Assembly (NCBI GenBank): GCA_028753945.1
Contig: JAPNXP010000015.1
Coordinates: forward strand, 310,001 to 374,000
DNA from: Hexactinellida sp. DTS-2022
Taxonomy: Eukaryota; Porifera; Hexactinellida
Direction: 5' to 3'
DNA: 64,000 nucleotides
Made by a program: the position numbers and the translations under genes. Below, in pieces: positions 41,101 through 50,426 of this stretch. The stretch's first letter is position 1. The number at the start of each line of letters is the position of its first letter. The notes beneath the pieces were generated by a model, which was not told the origin of the DNA, did not search any database, and saw only the letters and a list, made by a program, of their open reading frames with translations.

Positions 41101-44100
41101 CACGTCGCTGCCACTTGAACTCGAAAGTGTTTCTGAATAAGTGGCGCAGTGGCTTTCTAGCACATCTGGGTTTGATAAGCAATCCTGTGCCACATGCGTT
41201 CCCATATAACTGTTATAAATATCGTTGTCGCAGTATATGCATTTGCTAGTGCCTTCGGAATCAACGGTTGGTGGTTTAAGGGAATAGTCAGTGCAACTTT
41301 CGTAAGTGGGGTTATAAGGTGGCGGATTTGGGTCGGGTGGAAAGGGACACATTTCCGGGGGTACCCCGAATAGGGGATTAAGGGTAATCTGTATTGATAT
41401 TCGGGCGTTCACGGTGAATCTCAGAATTGCATAATTTACTACTAGGAATACTCTAGATGAGATAGAGATTGACTTCTATGATTTTTTTTTTCTTAATTTT
41501 CAATCAAGATGGTGTTTTTTAATAAAATAAGACGTCGACTTCCTTATATGGGCATGACATTTTTTCAAAAATTGTTGAATCTTTTTGAATTTTTGAACAT
41601 ATTATTATGAGACTATTTCCTCTCAGTATTAATTTTTATTTTATTTATTTTTGCAGAAGAAACGATGCTAAAGGGCATTTTTTCAAAATAATCATAAAAC
41701 GCAGTCGTGCACTAAACTATCGTTATAAAATGTTAGAAGAAAAATTTTTCAATTCTAGTTCAAGGGTCTGAGGATGCATCATGTGTTACCCCAGAGAAAT
41801 TTTTTGACTTTCTGATTATTATTTTTGGTTTTATAAGCATTCTAAGGCTGCGGCCCACGAATTTTTCCGAATTTCAACATCAAAAGAGGTGATAAAATTC
41901 TACACTGCCATATATTGTTCCCAAAATTAAAAATTTCGGAATCTACAGGTCAAAATATACAGGTTCACGTCAAAAAGTTCAGGAATATGTCAAAAATTAA
42001 GAAATTAGGGGCATAAAAGAATATGAAGGGTATGCAAGTACCCGGTGATCATATATTACTGTGGGAAATTGGACAGCAGAATAATTCTGTTATTCTTCAT
42101 AAAAATGCGCCAGCTTCTTATCTATGCGTAGCATTTGTTTTCAACACTTTTACAATAATATATCATGAGTTATGACCAATTTATGACTATGGTTTTGTCT
42201 GTTTTGTCATATTTTCACACCTCAAGGCCCTCAAATATACAATAAAGTATTATATAAAACACCAATTTGGTAATACAAATATGGAAATAGCATTTGCGCA
42301 CAGAATGAGACGTTTCACAACACGATCCAATCATTATTCGATAAGTTATGGACTTTTGGGCCACAGAAGGGGGCAAAAAATCTGACATTTCACACCTGTT
42401 GATATTTCAGAAACGCTTTGAGATAAAATGATCATAGGCATTAGAAAATACTGTAAATACCTGACTTTCTATACGTTTATAATACATTTTAGGACTCTAG
42501 GTGTCACACTTTTTAACATGACCATATATGGTAATTTGATGTGCCCAATTTTGATGACGAAGCAAATTTTGTAACTCTTGATCTCTGGACAGCAGAGACT
42601 AGCTCTAAAATTCTAGTCACATCATGATACTATTTCTTACTCATTGGATAAACTTTTGGGATTATATTATAATTCGAATGATGTGTTCTGATTTCAAATG
42701 CCCAAATATGGTGGTGTCAAAGTGGCAATATGTTAAAAAGCTGACAAAAATCCAACTTCTGATCCAAATGAGATAGAGCTTAGCTCTAAATTTCTAAAAA
42801 TAGTCTAATTCAATTTCAAATGACATTATCTATTTTATGCAGTTTAGGAACTCCTTTTCCTCGCACTTTCATATTCTGGACTCAGCCACTTCGACACAAA
42901 TTAATTAAATGCTAATTATGAAGGTGTAAAAAAAGACCATTTGGGCATATGGATGTAAAAAAGAGAATTTTTATTCTAGAAAGTCAAACTTTTTTTTAAA
43001 ATGCTCAGTATATGTAGGCGCATGTTTTAAAAGCGGGCAGTTTTGGCAATATAATACAAAGAAATTGAATTATTATACTTTTAATGAAAAATAGTGGGTT
43101 TTTTTTGACCAATTTCACAAAAATGACAATAACATAGAGTAGATCAAAGAAAAAGCATAATTCGGTTCGATTTAAAACATTGAGTATTGACTCAGGTATA
43201 TTTTATAATTGACATGTTTCGCGCTAAAAACTAACATAAAAATTTTTTGTAAATATTTGGCTAGTATGGATTAGGCCTATATTGACATTGTCTAGTTCAT
43301 AACTAAGGATATATACATAGTAGAACTCTAATATTTTCAGGGATATCTTAGATATATTAGTACTATCCAAAAACGCAATAAAAACATTAGGTCGTCGGGT
43401 GTCAAAATATCAGTACAGAGCACCCTTAAAGGAAGGGGATCGGAGAGACTTTGTCGATTGGTGTTTGCGAGGTGGCAGAGGTGGCGGGGGTTCCTGGTCT
43501 GGAGGTGTGAAAACAGCCCTCTGAGTGGGAGGTGTCAAAGTGGGCACATACGATTTGAAGTCCTGCGTGTCTGTTAGGGAATGTGGCGCGCTGAATGGCT
43601 TATCATTAGGCGTTGGGGGTTCAGAAGGGTTGGAAGACAGCTGGGAATATCGTTTGTCATAAGTTTGTTGGTTCGGGAATTGGAAGGTGTCAAGTGGCAT
43701 AATAGTGGCACGCTCACCTGCCATCACAGTTCTACTGAGACCAGGGGACAACATGTCGTTGTCAGGATGTGGGAATGTAAGGTGTAAAGTGGCACAGCTG
43801 GAGGGTATAATTGTGCCACTTTGTGGGATGTGGAGTTTGAGTGGCACCTGTGTGAAATGACTGCCACCTGGAGAAACCGAAGTGGCAGATTGAAGTGGCG
43901 CTTGGTGGCTGAATTGATGGCTCTGGGGCTGTGTGTAATGTTCCGGTCGAAAAGTTGGGTTATGAGTAGTGGGCGGGAAGTTGGTTCCAATTTGCTCTCG
44001 GTAGGGCTCGAAGGGTGGGATTAAGGGGGCCATTCGGAGACCACTTGACACCTCAGTTCTGTTCATAGGGTGAGGTGGCATTCTTTGGCAGAATTGTGGC

Positions 44101-47100
44101 ATTTGACCGGTGAGGTGAGAAGTGGTTGAAATGTGTCCGTGTGGCAGAATTGGCATGGTGTTCTGGTGAATTAATGGAGGTGGCCTTACGGTGGAGGAGT
44201 GAGGCTGAAATTGAGTGTGTAGCGTGTTAGGAAATCTGCTACCCGTTTGGGGGTGTTGATAAGTGGCACCTGGGTTTACTTGTGGCATAGTTTGCTGAAA
44301 AGTGGCACCTGTGTTTTCATGTGGCACAGTTTGTTGGTAAGTGGCACTTGAGTTTACTTGTGGCATAGTTTGTTGGTAAGTGGCACCTGTGTTTAAAGGT
44401 GTCACTGTTTGTTGGTAAGTGGCACCTGTGTTTAAAGGTGTCACTGTTTGTTGAAAAGTGGCACCACTGTTTAGAGGTGGCACAGTTTGCTGATAAGTGG
44501 CACTTGTGTTTATAGGTGGCGCTGTTTGCTGGTAAGTGGCACCTGGGTTTATTTGTGGCACAGTTTGCTGGTAAGTGGAGTTTACTTGTGGACCAGTAGG
44601 TTGAAAAGTGGCACCTGTGTTTATTTGTGGCACAATTTGTTGGTAAGTGGCACCTGAGTTTTCAGGTGGCACAGTGGTATGAAAAGTGGCCCCTGGGAAT
44701 ATATTAAATGGCACAGTCTGTGGACTCATTTCGTAGAGTGTACCTGTTTGAAATGTGTCGCGTGCAAGTGGCACATAGTGGCTCGTCGTGACAGAGTAAT
44801 TTGTGTCAGGGACACTTTGTTGATAACTCCCTTGAAAGCGAAGTGGCACGTTATTATGTGGCGAAATAGTGGCACATCGGTTAGTTTGAAAAGTGGCATG
44901 CAGGGGCTGATTTGATTGGTGCCCGAACTGAAGTGGCAGAGTGGCCTGAATAGGGGAGGTGTGATTAATTCTCGGTGGGAAATTGTGTCCGTTAGTGGTC
45001 TGTTGCTCACTCCCAAGTGGCATACGTGGGTCATAAGTGGCACAGTATTTCGTATTGCTACTGACAGGTAAATGAAAATTTGTGTCCATGTTTGAAACCA
45101 TATTTTGTGACATATTTTGCTGGTAATTCAAATCAGGCTCAGTGGCAGATTGTGTCGCAAAAGTGGCAGATTGTGGCACAAAAGTGGCAGGAAAAATGGT
45201 CTGATCCATTTCCTGAAAATCCTCCATTCTTTGGTTCGTTGGCAAATCCATTCCAACACCTAAAGTCACGAATGGCTCATTTGGGACTAAAAGTGGCGAA
45301 GCGACAGTTTGGTGTTCCACTTCAAGTGGCAGGTGTGCCACTTCTGTGCCACTTGGAGTTTTCACACTTACAATTTCTACATCTTCCATTACAGGTCCGA
45401 TTATTATAGAAAGATCCTTTGACTCTCTTGGTCCAATTATTTCAGAATAGTTCTGCGACAAATTGTAAGATTCAGACATTTGACACGAAATGGTGTGTTC
45501 GAAATAAAGTTCATTAAGTGGAATCGATTTGTGACAGTAAATACACTTTTCCTGAATAGTGGTTGTATCAGTCATATAACTAATCTAACTTTATAAAACT
45601 GGTTCATTAATAACAGCCCATCAAAAGTGCATAATATATATAAAGTGGTTTGTAAAGCGACATATTTGTGGCACAAGTGGCATTACTCACGTATAGCAAG
45701 ATCGTAGCAATCCTATTCCTGTGGTATCCGCGAAAAGATTTAATCTCGTCACCCTAGATACAAAACGGGTTATTTGGAATGCATGCATTAAACTCATATC
45801 TAATATAATTGTTTGTTTTCTAAAAATAGACTACAGTAAACACCTCGTAATAGGGACCAAAATTTTAGGTCCCATGGGTGTTGGTGTGTATTTACGTTTA
45901 GGCGCGTAAACCACTTGTAAAGTGGCACTCGTAAGTTATACTTTGTTCAATTTGAAAGGTTAATGTGTACTATTCAGTTTGCTTTATATACATACAATAT
46001 GTAATATAATACCGTACTTAAAACTTTAGTAGATTCTTACAAAAAATTACTGGATTAGTGAGTAAAACACATAACAGCAAAATGTGTTTAAGTTGTATTA
46101 GCAAGCTTTTGTATGAAAATAGGAATTACTTGAGTCACTTGCATGCATTTGTATAGGCTAGGGGAATTAACCTTGTACTCCTTAACCGATATTTACCTTA
46201 TCCGTGTTCCTATTAACCATAGAGAATGCTTATATAGAGCTGAGCTTTCAGATTTTTTCCCAATCTAAAAGCCCAGGCTTACTTTCTAAAGGTCAATTTC
46301 AAAGTTTGGGAAAACTGACCTTCTTAGTCCTGAATACACATACTGAAAAACTGACTCTACTAGAGCTGAGCTCTATATAAGTAATTTTATTGTTGTGTAT
46401 TTGTTTACATACTGATACTATACTTACCCTGGCATGATCATAATGTGGCTCATAGTGTCCTCCTATTCCATACACTCCCAACTACAATATAAACAGCATA
46501 ATTAGTACATCACACATTCATACATTACCATGTAGTGTATTATACAGACATTTGTAAATACGCTCCTAATCCTGGTCTGATCCAATTTTAATACACCTAA
46601 ATCACAAATTAATGTTGCGGTAAAGGAGAAGATTCCAATTTTTCGCGCTCCCAAATTCAAATTTTCCAAAAATAATGCTCCAAAGGAGCGTCTCGCGCTC
46701 CTGGATAATTCCTATATCACCATGGTTACCTGTAGATCCTCAGCAGTGTCCATTTCCAGTCCAGTTATGTCTTCCATTCTTTGGTTAATGATAGGAAATA
46801 CTTTATCGTCATTGTTAGTCAACCAACCACTACACACATTATAAGTACAGTAGAAGCTCGTTACAGTGGATACCGGTTATAAGAACATCGTCGGGAACTG
46901 CATATAATGTTCTTATAACCGGCATAAGTTATATAGGGTATATGGCAACCGTTTTCCAGTAGAATGTTCTTAAAACCGGTGTTCTTATAACCGGCATCTA
47001 CTGTAGTATGAACACAGTTAATCGAACACTATTTCAGTCCCCTTCAAAGCCTTTTCAATACAAATGATATTGGTTAATACGAATTCCGGATAAGGTGAAT

Positions 47101-49858
47101 GCATTTGACGGTCCCCTGGTGTTCCTACTAACGAGGTTCTACTGTATTGTTACTTAAATAGAGGTGTTATAATGTGATTAACCTTTTGGCTATTCTGTAA
47201 TCAGCTGGCTCGAACTGTCCACTTATGTGGTTTCTAGCAGTGGCACGGTACAACTAAAGATGTTAATAATAAATATACTTTAAAATAGGATCATTTTATA
47301 TAATATTTTCCGCACCTTTTCTTTACCAAGCTCTATAAGTATATTAATCTGCTTGTGAGTTAGTGCGTCTTTTATTCCGTAAATCCTTGGTTTGCTGTGT
47401 AGCACTTCTATTTTAGCTGGGTTGAAAATCAAATTCAATACCTTCTTACTTGAATAATAAAAACATTTCAGTTTTCGTTCTCTTTTTGGCAACTAAGAAA
47501 GTAGGAATTATAAATCTAAATTAGTAAACAAATCCTTTTGACACGATTATAAGATGACTTAATACATTTACATAACGACCACTTAAACAATTGGAATTCA
47601 CGGTTATGGCACTAAAGCTACCATTTTGATTGGCTGTCTACAAAGCGTCTCGTACTTATTGGCATCATCGGAACTCCAAAATAGCGACATTCCTATTGGC
47701 TTAAATTCAGGTGGCTCTTTCTCTGCCACTTGTCCATTCAGTTCTTCTGGTGTCAGCATTTTCTTGAAATACACGAGATTCCCCTCAACTCTGCTCTCAG
47801 CTTGTTCCGGAACTATAACAGGAACCAATAATTAACACCTCTATACCTTATATTATACCCGGCAAATGTATTTGGAAAATCGGAAATTGTGCCATAAGTG
47901 GCTCATAATAAGGACACATATAATACATCAAATAAATCGACATAAAATTACCTTATAACAGTAGTACGATATTTTAAGTCATTTTAATTCGTAGCATTTG
48001 TGTCCATGGTACAAATGGCACAAAAATTCCGGTTATTCAAAACTTGGCCAAGTACAGTATAACATACAACAAACCTATTTTTAGTAGCAACTGTGTATTT
48101 ATGTACGCTTTATAAATATCCCCAGTTTTGAACTGTGAATAAGTCAGATAATCCAAAATCTCAAAAACGGTCACACGGGACCCCTTGCCCCCTCCCTGCG
48201 TCTCTCTTAACCGTAAAGCTTCCTCCAACCTATAAATAGTAGCAACCTTATAGCATACACCTGTAACCGGAACTATAACAGGAACCAAAGAGTAGTCGGT
48301 TAATTCATGGATTTATCTTCCCAAAGTTTCAGGCTAGGTCTGCTTAAAGCCTCGCATTAAATAATCTTACTTTTTCACATTCTATTAGTATTAGCTATTA
48401 TATAAAGCAAAGTTTGACTCTCTAGCTCAAATATGTGAATCTGGAACTAAAATCCTGCTATAATATTGAGCATCCTTATATGTAGACGGTTTATAAAAGC
48501 CCATACAAATAAGCCAAACATTTGTAGACCGTCTATAAATTCTGTAGACCAAAAGCCCTGCCGTCTATGGGTAATACTAATGTATGTGTAAGAAAACCTG
48601 GGCTAGAAATAGACGGTCTACATACAAGTTATTTCTATAATTACAGTCAGGTTCATTTATTATGAACATTCAAAGGACCAAAAATTGTGTTCATAATAGA
48701 GAGACTTCATAATAAGCGAATTCAACTTAATACAAACCCTATGTAAGTTGTAAAATTGGGACCATAGGGCTTGTTCATAATAAAAAGTTCTTCATATTAA
48801 GCAGACGAAAAACTGTTCACAATAAGCAGACCTGACTGTATTAATATTTAATTGGTTCCAATTGGAACTAACCAGACAGTGGCTATTTCCCAGAACTCCT
48901 GCAAATAGGCCTCTCTTCCTATCTCAAAGCACTCCTGCGCCGACATTGGTTTGTTGTCCATAGACAGGCTCCCGTTAGTTATATCAGAAATAGGAAGTTG
49001 GTATGTGTCCAACAACCTCTTGAGCCCAATAAGACCGCCCCTGAGGTCAACTTCGTTTGCAAATTTGTGTCGCTTTTCAGCCACAAATGCCATCAAATCT
49101 AAATTCAATATTCCATAACTCACTTCCATATTACAACCCCCAATTACTAACAGTTCCACATTAACATTATGAGTCTATATATGGACACATCTTACCACTA
49201 ATATAATACCAGTTACAGTATAACCTCGTTAATACCAATATCCGGTTAGTACGTACACTATTTCGTCCCTTAAAGCCTTTGCAATACAAATTGAACCTGT
49301 TAATACTAATTCCGATAAGCAGTACTAACTAGACGGTCCCCTGGTGTACATACTAACGAGGTTATACTGTATATTAGTGGCATATAAGAACATTATATGC
49401 AGTTCCCGACGATGTTCTTATAACCGGCATCCACTGTATACATATACGGTCCCCTGGTGTACGTACTAACGAGGTTATACCGTATATTAGTGGCAAGAGA
49501 GGTGAGAAGAGACCAATGCCCCCTGGGGGACATTCTTACCATGCGTGTTATCTTCATACACCAAATCCGCTAGCCTAGGGTCCCAATCTCTCCTGGTTCT
49601 CTTTAGAATAGAAAAGGAGTTAACCGGTCCCTTCACATACTCAATAGCTGAACTTTCCGAATTCGGGAGTGATTCATAGAACTCCTGTATTTTCTCCAAT
49701 CTTTCATTTTCCAATTCTAAATACTTTCCCAATTCAACTTTCATCGCTTGTTCGTGTTCGAACAGTTCCCGTAGATCCATGACAGAAGTGAACAGGTCAT
49801 TGCCACCTTGTGCCACTAGGGCGACACACGCGACACAAAACAGACTCAACCAACTCAT
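38106..49858 (-). CDS. P4HA1: Collagen prolyl 4-hydroxylase alpha subunit, 12 exons, hosting two nested genes
   Basis: Exons in coding order: 49858-49540, 49098-48873, 48229-48075, 47812-47622, 47492-47316, 47253-47183, 46829-46730, 46481-46428, 45753-45691, 39061-38993, 38559-38463, 38200-38106. All joins are in phase, giving about 538 aa (human P4HA1: 534). The signal peptide MSWLSLFCVACVALVAQ leads to the P4Ha N-terminal dimerisation helices, then a TPR-like peptide-binding region (EILDYLTYSQFKTGDIYKA) and the 2-oxoglutarate dioxygenase domain. Iron ligands are H426 and D428 in EPHYDHAR and H496 in TRHAGCP; the 2-oxoglutarate lysine is K506. The enzyme hydroxylates collagen prolines in the ER together with PDI. 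The C-terminus lacks an ER-retention signal, as expected since PDI supplies it. The 6.6-kb intron 9 contains two complete same-strand genes. Confidence 0.93.
38262..38437. repeat. Small palindromic element (family 7, ATAGACGGTCTAC)
   Basis: Nested inverted copies of TAGACCGTCTA/TAGACGGTCTA around GTATTACCCATAGACGGCAG. Further copies: 48470-48632 (inverse orientation), 50143-50300 and a fragment at 60650-60740. Confidence 0.8.
38592..38930. repeat. Family 3 element interrupted by a family 5 element
   Basis: Family 3 sequence (AGTCTGCTTAATACGAAG ... TAAGAACCTGACTGTA) is split by family 5 sequence at about 38640-38766, showing the order of insertion. Confidence 0.65.
39087..39215. repeat. Family 4 palindromic element
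   Basis: TACAGTGGATGCCGGTTATA and ATAACCGATATCTACTGTA inverted ends, TA-flanked; in intron 9 of P4HA. Confidence 0.8.
39319..41412 (-). CDS. Eight C2HC zinc fingers fused to a DUF3626 domain, nested in P4HA intron 9
   Basis: A 697-residue intronless protein on the host gene's strand. Small zinc fingers of CxxC-(11-15)-HxxxC or near type are at residues 58-78, 106-125, 162-181, 257-276, 284-303, 337-351 (short), 364-383 and 402-421. They resemble UBZ/C2HC ubiquitin-binding fingers. Linkers are acidic and Ser/Thr/Pro-rich. Residues about 440-697 match the DUF3626 family from memory: NQFETGTSHG, RSRWEDNIF, VKYGVLNI, YGDSYFILK, a TSF.SADSS block and EVQIHGPIEF. DUF3626 is best known from bacteria and has been suggested to have an ADP-ribosyltransferase-like fold; I cannot verify the catalytic triad. 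An array of possible ubiquitin-binding fingers on such a domain suggests a ubiquitin-directed modifier (inference). Confidence 0.85.
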   Translation of the reverse strand: MNARISIQITLNPLFGVPPEMCPFPPDPNPPPYNPTYESCTDYSLKPPTVDSEGTSKCIYCDNDIYNSYMGTHVAQDCLSNPDVLESHCATYSETLSSSSGSDVMCNTCYNEFTAATIVSHMERCRTHSSLEIITSESVEFESTDTMTQSGLESLEFSDQMCTRCNRQFTLTALKSHAENCRINTAENYRINNPELATVPISSLPLHEYEPEASIELVTAEAPTFQQFDFLSPHMSIPSTPIFVPSSTDLDVEYEKCRLCGKRMTLEELPVHVEECRDKEEGKCPNCKNSFLVTILPDHTDRCQVGKIPEIVVPVFRTPVPTPRSGPEPDPTAYRRCNLCLQDVPPRGHKCVPLPPEERHDNLCGVCFLQMDPGTMDTHRIECLKTQQCEYTELHRKNWQRCLSCLIDIPPEDFQQHIHRCDDMLLGDINRYKKFTPNLADIDWATAALTKEQRAAMDHVVKNAQIMSNGAAKNLSKRVASLNFAPADLEATLEWINFEAPIIIHVFLDKLLPILIADTNYRNQFETGTSHGSRDLGARSRWEDNIFKNVYRDVKAEDRVKYGVLNIVGDINGVKSCKQYGDSYFILKRVRLRTSFASADSSNTNVKIASCEHYKHVLNEYTDCELKAILQVVTKKEQFVSSDVIQQYKEVQIHGPIEFAEHLECIVANPRHKTDTDTRELLETFISKNKCNMIWMS
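41413..43409. other. 2-kb AT-rich block without any gene
   Basis: No reading frame longer than about 60 codons on either strand. It is visibly more AT-rich than its surroundings, with long T and A runs and none of the palindromic elements common elsewhere. Loosely related phrases recur (GAGACTAGCTCTAAAATTCT at 42597; ATAGAGCTTAGCTCTAAATTTC at 42775). It lies between the two nested zinc-finger genes. Confidence 0.6.
43410..45575 (-). CDS. N-terminal zinc finger plus Thr/Gln/Pro tandem-repeat protein, nested in P4HA intron 9
   Basis: A 721-residue intronless protein. A single C2HC finger at residues 11-31 (CIYC...HTISC) opens with the same KCIYC as finger 1 of the neighbouring DUF3626 gene. 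The rest is predicted disordered: Thr, Pro, Gln, Asn and Met rich. About twelve 13-residue units of GATYQQTVPQINT type lie around nt 44250-44700 (39-bp DNA unit). The end has a polyproline stretch (EPPPPLPPRK) that could bind SH3 domains. It lies upstream of the DUF3626 gene on the same strand; shared finger sequence suggests common origin. No known family was recognised. Confidence 0.75.
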   Translation of the reverse strand: MTDTTTIQEKCIYCHKSIPLNELYFEHTISCQMSESYNLSQNYSEIIGPRESKDLSIIIGPVMEDVEIVSVKTPSGTEVAHLPLEVEHQTVASPLLVPNEPFVTLGVGMDLPTNQRMEDFQEMDQTIFPATFVPQSATFATQSATEPDLNYQQNMSQNMVSNMDTNFHLPVSSNTKYCATYDPRMPLGSEQQTTNGHNFPPRINHTSPIQATLPLQFGHQSNQPLHATFQTNRCATISPHNNVPLRFQGSYQQSVPDTNYSVTTSHYVPLARDTFQTGTLYEMSPQTVPFNIFPGATFHTTVPPENSGATYQQIVPQINTGATFQPTGPQVNSTYQQTVPQINPGATYQQTAPPINTSATYQQTVPPLNSGATFQQTVTPLNTGATYQQTVTPLNTGATYQQTMPQVNSSATYQQTVPHENTGATFQQTMPQVNPGATYQHPQTGSRFPNTLHTQFQPHSSTVRPPPLIHQNTMPILPHGHISTTSHLTGQMPQFCQRMPPHPMNRTEVSSGLRMAPLIPPFEPYREQIGTNFPPTTHNPTFRPEHYTQPQSHQFSHQAPLQSATSVSPGGSHFTQVPLKLHIPQSGTIIPSSCATLHLTFPHPDNDMLSPGLSRTVMAGERATIMPLDTFQFPNQQTYDKRYSQLSSNPSEPPTPNDKPFSAPHSLTDTQDFKSYVPTLTPPTQRAVFTPPDQEPPPPLPPRKHQSTKSLRSPSFKGALY
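44250..44700 (-). repeat. 39-bp coding tandem repeat (about 12 units)
   Basis: Each unit contains AAGTGGCACC and GTTTGTTGG on the plus strand, and encodes 13 residues. Units vary at three or four residues while keeping the frame. Confidence 0.9.
46134..46220. repeat. Half of a family 2 element
   Basis: GTCACTTGCATGCATTTGTA to CCGTGTTCCTATTAACC matches the right half of the element at 30356-30523, in P4HA intron 8. Confidence 0.6.
46558..46715. repeat. Dispersed repeat shared with 19590-19741
   Basis: Same ordered blocks as the copy in the coiled-coil gene's intron 6. Here it carries an extra CGTCTCGCG insertion before CTCCTGGATAATTCC. Confidence 0.75.
46862..47143. repeat. Adjacent family 4 (46862-47005) and family 2 (47012-47143) elements
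   Basis: Complete inverted ends TACAGTGGATACCGG / CCGGCATCTACTGTA, then GTATGAACACAGTTAATCG to AACGAGGTTCTACTGTA. Both lie in P4HA intron 6. Confidence 0.75.
48470..48840. repeat. Adjacent family 7 (48470-48632) and family 3 (48642-48840) elements
   Basis: The family 3 copy is complete, with TACAGTCAGGT and CCTGACTGTA inverted ends and a TATGAACAAGCC-type core. Both lie in P4HA intron 2. Confidence 0.8.
49210..49440. repeat. Family 2 element followed by half a family 4 element
   Basis: ACAGTATAACCTCGTTAATA ... ACTAACGAGGTTATACTGTA (49210-49374), then AGTTCCCGACGATGTTCTTA ... CCGGCATCCACTGTA. Both lie in P4HA intron 1. Confidence 0.75.
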
Positions 49859-50426
49859 TCAACTATTATTATCTCAGAATAACGCTTATATCAACCTGGA
49901 TTCGTTTGTTCTGGAGTCTAGTTTCATAACTATACTTATACTCTTGTTAGAGCGTATTGTGTAACATTGTACTACAGTATAACTCGATAGATTTAACTTC
50001 ATTGCATTACTTATTTACCGGGCAACTATTCAATCGGAAAATATGACTTCGTAAAAGGGGAATTTTGATGTTATAAAATGACTTTGCCAGTCACTGTTCC
50101 CCCCGAAATTTGGATTATGATGTCACAATTATCCATATTTTGAAATAACTTATATATAGACCGTCTATTTTAGACCAAGTTTTCTTTACTTAAATAGTAT
50201 TACCATAGACGGCTTGGCTTTTGGTCTACAGAATTTATAGAAGATCTACATTTTTTTGCTCAGTTTTATGGGCTTTTATAGACCGTCTACATATAAGGAA
50301 AATCAGCCATTTTATATAATAAGTATTAACGATATTAATTTCTTTTTAGTCAATGACAGACAAAATAATTATATCTGTAATTTACAATCTAATATTTTGA
50401 CAGCAAAACAATAATATTAATAATTA
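49859..50426. other. Intergenic between P4HA 5' end and NHL copy 3
   Basis: A family 7 palindromic element lies at 50143-50300. A conserved-looking segment with GATGTTATAAAATGACTTTG was not assignable. No gene was seen. Confidence 0.6.

Noticed and set aside
45721-45909. Plus-strand 62-codon frame near a P4HA exon
   Set aside because: Antisense to the real exon at 45691-45753 and without motifs.
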